64,000 nucleotides of DNA from Chryseosolibacter histidinae (GCF_018598225.1 NZ_JAHESF010000015.1:62001-126000), one strand, 5' to 3'; counted from the stretch's first letter, positions 8,879 through 17,034 are shown. The notes: generated from the sequence alone by a model not told the origin. Program-made: numbers and translations.

Positions 8879-10063
8879 ATGCCATACGCACTTGCTGACC
8901 AGTCAACGCTGACCTCATCGTCTGTAAAAACACGCATTGCTTCCATAGACATTCTTCGCGGCCTGGTGATGGTGATCATGGCGATCGATCATGTGCGTGA
9001 CTTCTGGGGTGTGGCACCGTTCCGCCCTGAAGATGTGACTCAAACTTCGGTGCCGCTGTTCTTCACGCGCTGGATTACCCACCTGTGTGCTCCAACGTTC
9101 GTTTTCCTCGCAGGCGTCAGTGTATTTCAGCTCGCGCAGAAAAGATCACGGAAGGAGGTGAGTGTGTTTTTGCTCACGAGAGGACTCTGGCTCGTGGTGG
9201 TGGAAGTTGTTGTGTTCACTTTCATTGTAGAATGGCGTTATCAGTTCATCATCTTTGCCGTGCTTTGGGTAATAGGCTGGTCGATGATCCTGCTGGCGGC
9301 CCTGATCTGGTTACCGCGGAAGGTGCTCGCTGCACTGGCGATTGTTGTTGTAGCGGGGCATAATCTTTTGCCCGGTATCCAGGCCGTTACGGCGTCCAAT
9401 CTTTTTCCCGCGTTGCTGGTGAACAGCCCTTTTGTGTTTCCATTGGGTGAAGGTATGCCGACATTGCTGGTAGCCTATACCATTTTGCCCTGGACCGCGG
9501 TGATGATCGCAGGGTATGTTGTTGGTCACTGGTTCACACTTCCTGCCGAACGGCTGAATCGTCAGCTGTGCATGCTGGGAGTGGTGCTGCTTGGGGTTTT
9601 TCTGGTGGTGCGGGCTCTCAATGTTTATGGCGATCCGGTTCCCTGGAGTGTTCAGTCAAGAGGATGGATCTTTACGGTGTGCTCATTTTTGAATGTGACC
9701 AAATATCCGCCGTCGCTGTTGTTTCTCTCTGTGACTATCGGCATCGGCGTGTTGCTGCTGTCTTTTTTCAACAGGCATCAGAACCGAGTTACGGCCTGGC
9801 TGCAGGTGTTTGGCCAGGTGCCCTTCTTTTACTTCCTGCTACACTTTGTCGTTATCAGTGTAGCTGCGTATGCCTGGACCGTGGTGGCTTATGGCAAGCC
9901 CGTCAATCTTTCGTTTGCGGCTGAGCTTCCGCAGGCATATGCGTTTCGTCTCTGGCGGATCTACCTGGTTTGGGCGCTTGTGGTGGCTGCCTTGTATTTT
10001 CCATGCCGATGGTTTGGACACTACAGGAAAAAGCATGCATACTGGTGGCTTTCTTATCTGTAG
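8879..10063 (+). CDS. DUF1624 / heparan-alpha-glucosaminide N-acetyltransferase-like membrane protein
   Basis: 394 residues and around ten membrane helices. The N-terminal block IASIDILRGLVMVIMAIDHVRDFW matches the conserved start of the DUF1624/YeiB-type acyltransferase family, where the His after AID is the proposed acyl-transfer residue, followed by APTFVFLAGVSVFQLAQK. Eukaryotic relatives transfer acetyl groups from cytoplasmic acetyl-CoA to sugars across the membrane; the bacterial substrate is unknown. The gene stands alone between two hairpin-forming intergenic regions. Confidence 0.85.
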   Translation: MPYALADQSTLTSSSVKTRIASIDILRGLVMVIMAIDHVRDFWGVAPFRPEDVTQTSVPLFFTRWITHLCAPTFVFLAGVSVFQLAQKRSRKEVSVFLLTRGLWLVVVEVVVFTFIVEWRYQFIIFAVLWVIGWSMILLAALIWLPRKVLAALAIVVVAGHNLLPGIQAVTASNLFPALLVNSPFVFPLGEGMPTLLVAYTILPWTAVMIAGYVVGHWFTLPAERLNRQLCMLGVVLLGVFLVVRALNVYGDPVPWSVQSRGWIFTVCSFLNVTKYPPSLLFLSVTIGIGVLLLSFFNRHQNRVTAWLQVFGQVPFFYFLLHFVVISVAAYAWTVVAYGKPVNLSFAAELPQAYAFRLWRIYLVWALVVAALYFPCRWFGHYRKKHAYWWLSYL

Positions 10064-10139
10064 AAGAGCATCAGGGATGAGGCGTCAGAATGTTTTGCCC
10101 CGGTTTTGCGGACTGGGCGGTAAATAATCGTAATCAAGA

Positions 10140-10243
10140 CTTGCTTTCTTTCAGCAACGCTGCAACGGGAAGCTTACGGTTTTAGAAGCAGTTGCTTTTA
10201 TCGTCAGTTGCGGACGGACGATCGTCGGTAGAAAGAAAGCAAG
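10140..10243. repeat. Intergenic inverted repeat with 13-bp perfect arms
   Basis: CTTGCTTTCTTTC at 10140-10152 is exactly complementary to GAAAGAAAGCAAG at 10231-10243. The intervening 78 nt contains further GCAAC/GTTGC pairs. It lies between the convergent 3' ends of the DUF1624 gene and the NUMOD4-HNH gene. Unlike the other repeats it is not made of heptamers. A transcribed structured RNA or bidirectional terminator is possible, although no T-tract follows either arm. Confidence 0.55.
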
Positions 10244-10282
10244 CCAACTTTAATAGTCATACACAAGTTGTTGAACTGGTGA

Positions 10283-10849
10283 TCATACGGTAACGTGCGA
10301 CCAGTTCTCACCTGTTTTAATCCGGTGTATCTGCATATCAGAAACCTTGAACTGTTTAGCAAGCGCTTTCAGTGTAGGTTGGTTCTTGGCCTTCAGTGCA
10401 CGTTTGATCTGACGAACTTTGCCGGCATTCAATTTCGGTCCTTCTTCCGGATTCTGGCGCAGCACCACATTCGGGTCTTTCAATGCATGGGAGATCTGGT
10501 CTTCATGCTTTACCCATTTCAGATTATCTGCTTTATTGTTCTCTTTCATGTGATCGACATGGATCACGAAGTTGTGCTTCGGGCTCGGTTTTTTGGTAAA
10601 GTATTCCGCCACGAGACGGTGCAGGTAATAATTCTGACGATTGGCTTCACGGCCGATGGTCACGCTGGGATAACCTTGTGTAAGGCGCGGACGAAGGATG
10701 TAACCTTCTTCGATCTTGGTTTTAAAACTTACGATCCTTCCACGGTTGGAAATGGCGTACCGCTTGGTAGTCACGCCCTTCTTTAGCTCCAGTTCCTTCC
10801 AGCGCTCGCCGGACAGAAACTTGACAGAATTGTTCTTTGTTGTTGCCAT
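10283..10849 (-). CDS. NUMOD4 / HNH-type protein with C-terminal helix-turn-helix
   Basis: 188 residues. Residues about 13-60 (ERWKELE...RYAISNRGRIVSFKTK) match NUMOD4, a module of homing endonucleases. Residues about 75-125 (HRLVAEYF...VIHVDHMKENNKADNLKWV) match the HNH_3 core with the H, D, NN and DNL-W positions present. The last 45 residues (LNAGKVRQIKRALKAK...LAKQFKVSDMQIHRIKTGENW) form a DNA-binding helix-turn-helix. It lies 6 nt downstream of the aminotransferase gene on the same strand. It sits in a normal operon and not inside an intron or intein, so it may be a domesticated DNA-binding protein and not an active mobile endonuclease. Confidence 0.85.
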   Translation of the reverse strand: MATTKNNSVKFLSGERWKELELKKGVTTKRYAISNRGRIVSFKTKIEEGYILRPRLTQGYPSVTIGREANRQNYYLHRLVAEYFTKKPSPKHNFVIHVDHMKENNKADNLKWVKHEDQISHALKDPNVVLRQNPEEGPKLNAGKVRQIKRALKAKNQPTLKALAKQFKVSDMQIHRIKTGENWSHVTV

Positions 10850-10855
10850 AAGAAT

Positions 10856-11758
10856 TTAGTTAAGTTGTTTGGAAAACTTGGGTATTAGGTTTTTGAAGTG
10901 TTCTATGATCTTTTTATAGGTCTTCTTGCCTGAATGGTTGATGATCTTACGGCCGTCGATCTCGGTGACGGGCGTGAGCTCTCCCATTGTACCGGTTGCA
11001 AAAACTTCGTCTGCTGTATAGAATTCTGTAAGTGACAGATTTTTTTCTGCCACAGGTATCTTCAGCTCCGCGCAAATTTCTATGGTAAGGCCGCGGGTGA
11101 TGCCGTGAAGACAGGCATCGGCGTGCGGCGTAAATACTGAACCATCCTTGATGAGGAAAATATTTGTATCGTTAAGCTCTGCCACAAATCCGTGGTCATC
11201 GAGCATGATGGCCGCGTCTGCTCCGGCAACGTTGGCCTGGATCTTGGCCAGGATGTTATTGAGCAGGTTGTTGTGGTGGATCTTGGAGTCGAGGAATTGC
11301 GGGTTGTTCCTCCGTTGTGAGGAGGTGATCACCCTGATCCCCGAGTCGTTGTCATACACCAGCGGTTTCCATTCGGCCAGCACGATCAGGCACGAGCCCT
11401 TTGTGTTCAGGCGCGGATCCATGCCTGACGTAACCTTCTCGCCACGGGTCAGCGTAAGCCTGATGTGGGTGTTGTCAGTCATACCGTTGGCCTGAAGGGT
11501 TTCGGCAATGGCCTTTTTGATCTCTTCCCTGGAGGGGATGTGCGCAAATGCCAACGCATGCGCTGAAGCCTGGAGGCGGTCAAGGTGGTGGTCGAGGCAG
11601 AAAATGCCTTCTTTATAGAGCCTCAACCCTTCCCATACTGCGTCTCCGCCCTGCACTACGCTGTCGAAAACGGAAACTTTTGCCTCTTGACGTGGCATGA
11701 GCCTCCCTCCAACGTGAATAAAGATGTTAGAGTTTTGTGGATTAAATTTTTGCAACAT
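10856..11758 (-). CDS. Class IV PLP-dependent aminotransferase (branched-chain type)
   Basis: 300 residues, fold type IV. The N-terminal domain has the family block VFDSVVQGGDAVWEGLRLYKEGIFCLDHHLDRL. The PLP-binding lysine is predicted at K159 in FLDSKIHHNNLLN, and the cofactor-phosphate region is seen in DEVFATGTMGELTPVTEIDG. The family contains branched-chain-amino-acid aminotransferase, D-amino-acid aminotransferase and aminodeoxychorismate lyase; overall layout favours the first, but the specificity is not certain. It heads a two-gene operon with the NUMOD4-HNH gene and follows a sulfotransferase gene on the same strand, about 110 nt apart. Confidence 0.9.
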   Translation of the reverse strand: MLQKFNPQNSNIFIHVGGRLMPRQEAKVSVFDSVVQGGDAVWEGLRLYKEGIFCLDHHLDRLQASAHALAFAHIPSREEIKKAIAETLQANGMTDNTHIRLTLTRGEKVTSGMDPRLNTKGSCLIVLAEWKPLVYDNDSGIRVITSSQRRNNPQFLDSKIHHNNLLNNILAKIQANVAGADAAIMLDDHGFVAELNDTNIFLIKDGSVFTPHADACLHGITRGLTIEICAELKIPVAEKNLSLTEFYTADEVFATGTMGELTPVTEIDGRKIINHSGKKTYKKIIEHFKNLIPKFSKQLN

Positions 11759-11869
11759 ACTTCACCTGTAGCTACACGTACGTGAGCTAATCAATTAACC
11801 AGTAAAATCCTTTTCAATCGGGCGGGTAAAAATGGGCTTGAGTAAAGTAAAGATTATTTTCGCTATGGG

Positions 11870-12580
11870 TCAAGCTTTTATGGAAAATGGTAACAGTTTT
11901 TCGTAATAACCCCTGGCCTGCTGATAGAGAGGCCCCAAATGTTGCGGTAAAGGGCGATCGCTGGTCTGCTGTTTTTTAAAACCCGTGGACTGGTGTACAT
12001 TCTCATACCAGTAAGGAGCCCAAACACCATCATAAGGTTTCGCACCGGCCTTCCAATGAAGCATGGCAGGCTGAAAACCAATAGCACAACGGTGGCAAAG
12101 CTTTTCCAGCACACTGGCAGGATCTTCCAATAACAGTCCCGAATCAAGAACAATCGGTTGTTCGCCCTTTTTTTCCAGTTGTTGGAAAAGTTGATACTGA
12201 TACTCGATGCCGATGTCGCGCATCACAGGATTTTCAATCACCTGTGCATAGCTGGCGATGATCTGCTTCGGGTCGCGGATGAGGAAAATATGGATCGCTT
12301 TTTCGATAAACGGAGCTTGCATCACCTCCATGTGGTGCGCCATATTTTTTACGAACAACACCGGTTTGCCTGCCGAAGCGAGCTGCGCCTTTACGGTAGC
12401 TTCGTCGGGCGACTGAGAAGCCAGCACTTCATCCCTTCCGGGATGTTGCGCACCACTTTTTGAAAGGTAGAGCGCATAAAACGGCTCATCTTCAACTTGG
12501 ATGTCATTCCTTTGGGCAAAAGAATACATGAGGGCCGTAGAAATATTTCTGGGGCCCGAGATCAGGTTCAGTGTTGTCAA
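11870..12580 (-). CDS. P-loop sulfotransferase-like protein
   Basis: 236 residues. The N-terminus TLNLISGPRNISTALMYSFAQR is the 5'-phosphosulfate-binding P-loop of the sulfotransferase superfamily, and IHIFLIRDPKQIIASYAQV is the 3'-phosphate-binding block (RDPxxxxxS). A TTG start at 12580 gives the expected family N-terminus and no in-frame ATG exists nearby. It lies 7 nt downstream of the zinc-finger gene and upstream of the aminotransferase, an arrangement that suggests shared metabolism, but the acceptor substrate is unknown. Confidence 0.8.
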   Translation of the reverse strand: MTTLNLISGPRNISTALMYSFAQRNDIQVEDEPFYALYLSKSGAQHPGRDEVLASQSPDEATVKAQLASAGKPVLFVKNMAHHMEVMQAPFIEKAIHIFLIRDPKQIIASYAQVIENPVMRDIGIEYQYQLFQQLEKKGEQPIVLDSGLLLEDPASVLEKLCHRCAIGFQPAMLHWKAGAKPYDGVWAPYWYENVHQSTGFKKQQTSDRPLPQHLGPLYQQARGYYEKLLPFSIKA

Positions 12581-12587
12581 CGGAATA

Positions 12588-12956
12588 TCAATTAAAATCT
12601 TTCTTGATCACCAGCAGGCATTGCTCTTTTTCAAGAGGCAAATACCCGTGCTCGTAACAGTAAAAATACTGCGCACCACCTTTTGTGGTATCAATGCTGG
12701 TGAAATAATTGAAGTTGAAGCCTCTGGATGCGAGCTTGTCCTGGCTTACCCTGCTGGTGCCATCCGGATTCAGCGCCATGAGAATACGTCTGTTCCTGCG
12801 AAGGATGTTGTTCACGTTTCTCATGTAACCGATGTCGTGGCTGTTGAGCCTGTTGTTGTAGGCGATCCGGCAGGTGTCTGAGCAAAATTTTTTGTCGATC
12901 CTTCCCCTGAACGCAGCCTGGCATTCAAGGCAAAGTTTTTCTTGAGGAGAGGGCAT
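12588..12956 (-). CDS. Small zinc-ribbon protein of unknown function
   Basis: 122 residues. The N-terminal third has a four-cysteine zinc ribbon, CLECQAAFRGRIDKKFCSDTC. The middle is basic (RNVNNILRRNRRILMAL), suggesting nucleic-acid contact, and the C-terminal part is beta-rich (GFNFNYFTSI...YFYCYEHGYLPL). The gene is first in a unit with the sulfotransferase (7 nt apart) and is divergent from ssb. I recognise it as conserved in Bacteroidota but know of no assigned function. Confidence 0.75.
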   Translation of the reverse strand: MPSPQEKLCLECQAAFRGRIDKKFCSDTCRIAYNNRLNSHDIGYMRNVNNILRRNRRILMALNPDGTSRVSQDKLASRGFNFNYFTSIDTTKGGAQYFYCYEHGYLPLEKEQCLLVIKKDFN

Positions 12957-12977
12957 CTTAAAATGTTTACAAACGAA

Positions 12978-12991
12978 TATAATCGATTATA
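12978..12991. promoter_or_regulatory. 14-bp perfect palindrome between the zinc-ribbon gene and ssb
   Basis: TATAATCGATTATA is a perfect palindrome in the divergent intergenic space, 22 bp upstream of the minus-strand ATG (12956) and 115 bp upstream of ssb. It is placed to act as an operator for the minus-strand unit. No matching regulator is encoded beside it. Confidence 0.35.
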
Positions 12992-13105
12992 AGCGTTTTT
13001 CATACGACTGCACCCTTTTTCAGCCCCCACCTTTGCATCGTCAGTCGCGATAACAAACAAACTGGCAAACCATAAAAATCATTAACCATCAAAAAATCAT
13101 CACTT

Positions 13106-13462
13106 ATGAAAAGCATGAGAAACAGCGTGCAACTGATCGGAAGATTGGGCAGGGATCCCGAAGTGAAAAGTTTCAGCAAAAGTAAAAAGGCATCATTCTC
13201 GATCGCTACCAGCGACAACTACAAAAATCAGAAAGGTGAAAAGGTGGAGGAAACGCAATGGCACAACATCGTGATCTGGGGCAAGCTGGCCGACGTGGCA
13301 GAAAAATACCTTAAAAAGGGGAATGAGGTTATGGTGGAAGGAAAGCTGGTGCACCGCGTCTATGAAGCCGAAGGAGAAAAGCGTTACATCACAGAGGTCA
13401 ACGTGAACGAGCTACTGATGCTGGGCAGTCCCACTAAAGAAGGTGATAAAGAGCAGCCATAG
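13106..13462 (+). CDS. ssb: Single-stranded DNA-binding protein
   Basis: 118 residues with the OB fold of SSB: NSVQLIGRLGRDPEVKSF, ASFSIATSDNYKN, ETQWHNIVIWGKLADVAEKYLKKGNEVMVEGKL and a terminal NVNELLMLG. It protects single-stranded DNA in replication and repair. The protein is short: it lacks the long Gln/Gly-rich linker and the classical acidic DDDIPF tip of the main SSB, ending GDKEQP. It is therefore likely an accessory SSB used in competence, recombination or mobile elements. A second ATG three codons in (13115) is an alternative start. Confidence 0.9.
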   Translation: MKSMRNSVQLIGRLGRDPEVKSFSKSKKASFSIATSDNYKNQKGEKVEETQWHNIVIWGKLADVAEKYLKKGNEVMVEGKLVHRVYEAEGEKRYITEVNVNELLMLGSPTKEGDKEQP

Positions 13463-13510
13463 CCGCACGGGCTGCCCGGTTCCCGTAAGAATCGGGTAGT
13501 CTGAGGGGTT

Positions 13511-13555
13511 CTAGCCGTTCGGGCCATCCAAGGGGTGGTCTGACGGCTAGTTTTT
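13511..13555 (+). terminator. Rho-independent terminator after ssb
   Basis: Stem CTAGCCGT (13511-13518) pairs with ACGGCTAG (13543-13550), with a partly paired interior, followed directly by five T residues. It lies 49 nt after the ssb stop codon. Confidence 0.7.
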
Positions 13556-13742
13556 GCAGTTTAAAGTTTAAGATTTAAGGTTAAAGTTGGGTTCGTCGCA
13601 GCAACGGTAAGTTGTTAAATCTGCTATCGGCCTTGAATGAATCAGATTCCACCAACCGGCAACGGGCAACCATTCACCGCTCCTAACTTTAAGCCTTGAA
13701 CTTTAAACTTCAAACTTTAAACTTCAAACTTCAAACTTTTAA
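13556..13742. repeat. Heptamer inverted-repeat element, TTTAAAG family
   Basis: The left arm (13556-13590) reads GTTTAAAGTTTAAGATTTAA and onward. The right arm (13684-13742) carries the complements, with at least seven 7-mers of AACTTTA and AACTTCA type. The spacer is about 95 nt. It begins immediately after the ssb terminator, so it is one of the two elements not abutting a stop codon, and it fills the whole 304-bp gap up to the BatA-family gene. Confidence 0.85.
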
Positions 13743-13753
13743 CCTCCCCGGGT

Positions 13754-13761
13754 TATCTTTG
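13754..13761 (+). promoter_or_regulatory. Candidate -7 element TATCTTTG directly before the BatA-family gene
   Basis: An exact TAnnTTTG match ends 5 nt before the ATG at 13767. If functional, the mRNA would be leaderless or nearly so. The -33 region is occupied by the heptamer repeat arm and shows no TTG at the normal spacing. Confidence 0.4.
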
Positions 13762-13766
13762 GGCGA

Positions 13767-15767
13767 ATGACGTTTTTATATCCAACCTTTCTTTGGGCTT
13801 TAGCAGCGCTTTCCATACCGGTACTCATTCATCTTTTCAATTTCAGGAAAACAACGCGGATCTATTTTTCCAACACCCGCTTCCTGAAGCTTGTAAAAGA
13901 AGTGACAACGGCTAAACGGAAGCTCAAGCACTACCTTATCCTTGCTTCAAGGTTGCTGTTCCTGCTCTTTGTGGTGCTGGCATTTGCCCAGCCGCTGATC
14001 CCGGCCCGTGAACAGCTGGGGGCAGGCAGAAGCATTGTGCTGTACATCGACAACTCCCAAAGCATGTCTGCCCAGCTCGGCGATAAGACCCGGGCAATCG
14101 ATGCGGCGCTGAGCTTCGCCCAGAACATCGTTGAGCTCTTCCCGCCAGACACGCGGTATAAGATCCTTACCAATGACTTTGCCCCTTTCTCCAATGCATT
14201 CAAGACCCGGAGTGAAGCCCTGGACCTGCTGGCACAGGTGCGCCTCTCGCCCGTAAGCCGCTCCATGGAGGAAATAAAACAAAGGCTTGAACAGGACGGT
14301 GTAAACCGGTCGCGCGAATTCTTCTGGATCTCAGACTTTCAAAAATCCACCGCCGGAAAGATCCCCGCGGCATGGGACAGCACTACCCGGTGGCACCTGG
14401 TACCGATCGCCCTGGCACCGCTGCCCAATGTTTTTCTCGACTCGGCTTACCTCGAAAATCCGTTTGCGGCAGGCGGAGAAAAAAATGTGCTGAAGGTGAA
14501 GGTGCGGAACGAAGGGCGGTCTGAAGTTGACCTGCTCAACCTCAAGCTGACCATCAATAACATCCAGGCCGGAACCGTTACCATCGGCATCCCCCAGAAC
14601 GGTATCACAGAGACCAGCTTCGATCTTACCACAGCCCTCTCAGGTTTGAACAGGGCCGTGATCTCGTTCAATGATTTTCCCGTGAGCTTTGACAACGAAT
14701 TCTTCCTGGCCCTCAATTTCACAGACAAGATCAATATCATCGAGATCAAACCCGACAACGCAATTACCCCCGTTGAGAAGGTCTTTGGCAACAAGCAGGT
14801 CTTTAACTTCAGAAGTTTCCCGGTAGGCAATTTCAATTACAGCCTGCTGGGGCAATCAGATCTTGTGGTGGTGAACGGCCTCAATAAGCTCGACGCGTCG
14901 CTGAGTCTTTCGTTGCGCACCTATTTGAACGAATCGGGCACGCTGCTGCTGATCCCCGGTACAAGTCCCGATGCCGCAAGCCTTCAGCAGTTTGCAGGTA
15001 ATAATCCGCTGAAGGTTATTACGGGGGCCGCGTCACTCCAGGAGCTTGACCGCCCCGACTTCAATAATCCTTTTTTTGAAAATGTATTTGAAGAGCGCTC
15101 CGTTTCCATTGCCATGCCCCGGGCCAGCCGGGTGCTTGACTGGGGCATTGATCGCTCGGCCATTCTTCGCTTCAAGAACGATCAGCCATTTCTTTCAAGG
15201 TTTGGCCAGGGCGGCACCTTGTACCTGATGGCGTCGCCATTGAAGTCGGCCTTCACCGATTTTTACAACCACGCGCTGTTTGTGCCTGTGATGTACAGGA
15301 TCGCCGGCAGCAGCCGCAAGAACGACAGCAGGTTGTATCATACCCTGAACGAAGACTTCATCACCCTGCGCGTGGATAGCCTTTCGCCCGATGAATCGTT
15401 GCGCCTGGTAGGGGCCCAGGAGATCGTGCCCGCGCAGCGCAAGGTGAGCGACATTGTTTACCTCGACATTCCGAAATTCTCTGTGGCCCAGGGATTTTAC
15501 AACGTGGTTTCGAACCGCGACACCGTGAGCCTGGTAGCCTTCAATCCCGACAAGGCAGAATCCCTGCTCGATCAGTTTACAGGCGAAGAAGTGCACGAGC
15601 AGATGGGGAACGGAAAAAACATAACTATTTTTGAGGCTGCTTCCACGGAGGCTTTCAGCAACGAAATAAAAGCGAGATATTTGGGCAAACCTTTATGGAA
15701 GTATGCCATCATGCTGGCTTTGTTCTTCCTGCTGGCAGAGGTTCTGCTGATCCGCTTTCTAAAATAA
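13767..15767 (+). CDS. BatA-domain / VWA membrane protein
   Basis: 666 residues. Residues 1-80 match the BatA N-terminal domain (FLYPTFLWALAALSIPVLIHLFNFRKTTRIYFSNTRFL), with two membrane helices. A VWA-like domain follows: IVLYIDNSQSM carries a complete MIDAS DxSxS (D95, S97, S99). A long periplasmic region contains beta-sandwich and glutamine-amidotransferase-like segments, and a final helix KYAIMLALFFLLAEVLLIRF anchors the C-terminus. It heads a plus-strand run with the dihydroorotase-like gene 6 nt downstream. The exact role of this protein in the envelope is not known. Confidence 0.85.
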   Translation: MTFLYPTFLWALAALSIPVLIHLFNFRKTTRIYFSNTRFLKLVKEVTTAKRKLKHYLILASRLLFLLFVVLAFAQPLIPAREQLGAGRSIVLYIDNSQSMSAQLGDKTRAIDAALSFAQNIVELFPPDTRYKILTNDFAPFSNAFKTRSEALDLLAQVRLSPVSRSMEEIKQRLEQDGVNRSREFFWISDFQKSTAGKIPAAWDSTTRWHLVPIALAPLPNVFLDSAYLENPFAAGGEKNVLKVKVRNEGRSEVDLLNLKLTINNIQAGTVTIGIPQNGITETSFDLTTALSGLNRAVISFNDFPVSFDNEFFLALNFTDKINIIEIKPDNAITPVEKVFGNKQVFNFRSFPVGNFNYSLLGQSDLVVVNGLNKLDASLSLSLRTYLNESGTLLLIPGTSPDAASLQQFAGNNPLKVITGAASLQELDRPDFNNPFFENVFEERSVSIAMPRASRVLDWGIDRSAILRFKNDQPFLSRFGQGGTLYLMASPLKSAFTDFYNHALFVPVMYRIAGSSRKNDSRLYHTLNEDFITLRVDSLSPDESLRLVGAQEIVPAQRKVSDIVYLDIPKFSVAQGFYNVVSNRDTVSLVAFNPDKAESLLDQFTGEEVHEQMGNGKNITIFEAASTEAFSNEIKARYLGKPLWKYAIMLALFFLLAEVLLIRFLK

Positions 15768-15773
15768 AGATTG

Positions 15774-17033
15774 ATGAAGATTTTAATTCAATCACCCCTA
15801 ATACTCGATCCCAACTCACCCTTTCATCAAAAAGAAAAAAATGTTCTCGTCAGCAATGGCCGTATCACCGAGATCGGCGACAAGAACTACACGGCAGACA
15901 AAGTGATCAGGGCCGAAGGCATGTTGCTTTCACCGGGGTGGTTTGACCTGGGCACCTTTGTGGGAGACCCCGGCCTGGAACACAAGGAAGACCTTAACTC
16001 CGCAGCCCGTGCCGCCGCGGCAGGAGGGTTCACGGAAATTGCCGTGCTGCCCAACACCGTTCCGGCCGTGCAGACCAAGAACGAGATCAGCTACCTCATG
16101 CGCAACAACGAGAACAGGCTGGTGCAGGTGCATGTGCTGGCTTCGGTAACGCGCAACAACAAGGGTGAAGAGCTCACGGAGATGATTGACCTTCACGAGG
16201 CCGGTGCCGTGGGCTTCACCGATGGACTCAAACCCATCTGGCATACCGATATCATGCTGAAGGCGCTGCAATACCTGCAGAAGTTCAACGGCGTGCTGAT
16301 CGATCACCCCGAAGACAACTGGCTCAACATGTTCGGCCAGATGCACGAAGGCATCAACAGCACGAGGCTTGGTTTGAAAGGTATGCCGCGCATCGCTGAA
16401 GAGATCGTGGTAAGCAAATACCTGGAGCTGCTGGCCTATGCCGGAGGACGCCTGCATTTTTCGCGGATCTCCACCGCCAAATCGGTTGAGCTGATCAAAG
16501 CTGCCCGGAAGAAGCTGAACGTCAGCTGCGATGTTACAGCATACCAACCGTTGCTGGAAGATAGCCTGCTCGTTGATTTCGATACCAATTACAAGGTGAA
16601 TCCGCCCCTGCGGGAAAAGGCAGACAACGATGCCCTGATCAAAGGATTGAAAGAAGGCAGCATCGATGTGATCTGCTCCGGCCACGTAGCCCATGATGAC
16701 GAAAGCAAGAACCTGGAGTTCGACCTGGCCGACTTCGGTATCATCAGCCTGCAGACCTTCGGCGCCAACCTAGTGTCACTGTCGCGCAATGTTGACTGGG
16801 ATGTGCTGATCGAAAAGGTCACGGTGGGGCCGCGCCGTGTGCTGAACCTGGAGATGCCCCGCATCGAAGAAGATACGAAGGCTAACCTCACCCTGTTCGA
16901 TCCCCAACGCGAATGGGTACTGGACGAGAAGAGCAACAGCTCCAAATCGAAGAACTCGCCCTGGTTCGGGCAGCAGCTCAGGGGAAAGGCCGTAGCTGTA
17001 TTCAACAATACTAAACACGCGTTCGATCTTTAA
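15774..17033 (+). CDS. Dihydroorotase-like protein, probably non-catalytic
   Basis: 419 residues, full-length amidohydrolase-fold protein of the type I dihydroorotase family. The essential D-x-H-x-H-x-R-P-G motif reads FDLGTFVGDPG: both metal-binding His and the substrate-binding Arg are replaced (residues 60, 62 and 64 are G, F and G). The later His ligand in ihiaHvST is Arg in LHFSRISTAKS, and the catalytic Asp of TDHAPH is Gly in CSGHVAHDD. The Asp of FTDG and the His of DHPED remain. This matches non-catalytic PyrC' subunits that support aspartate transcarbamoylase, although no pyrB is present here. The ATG at 15774 is preferred to a TTG one codon upstream. Confidence 0.85.
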   Translation: MKILIQSPLILDPNSPFHQKEKNVLVSNGRITEIGDKNYTADKVIRAEGMLLSPGWFDLGTFVGDPGLEHKEDLNSAARAAAAGGFTEIAVLPNTVPAVQTKNEISYLMRNNENRLVQVHVLASVTRNNKGEELTEMIDLHEAGAVGFTDGLKPIWHTDIMLKALQYLQKFNGVLIDHPEDNWLNMFGQMHEGINSTRLGLKGMPRIAEEIVVSKYLELLAYAGGRLHFSRISTAKSVELIKAARKKLNVSCDVTAYQPLLEDSLLVDFDTNYKVNPPLREKADNDALIKGLKEGSIDVICSGHVAHDDESKNLEFDLADFGIISLQTFGANLVSLSRNVDWDVLIEKVTVGPRRVLNLEMPRIEEDTKANLTLFDPQREWVLDEKSNSSKSKNSPWFGQQLRGKAVAVFNNTKHAFDL

Positions 17034-17034
17034 C

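Noticed and set aside
15930-16694. Minus-strand frame of 254 codons opposite the dihydroorotase-like gene
   Set aside because: No family features, and the plus-strand gene is full-length and conserved.
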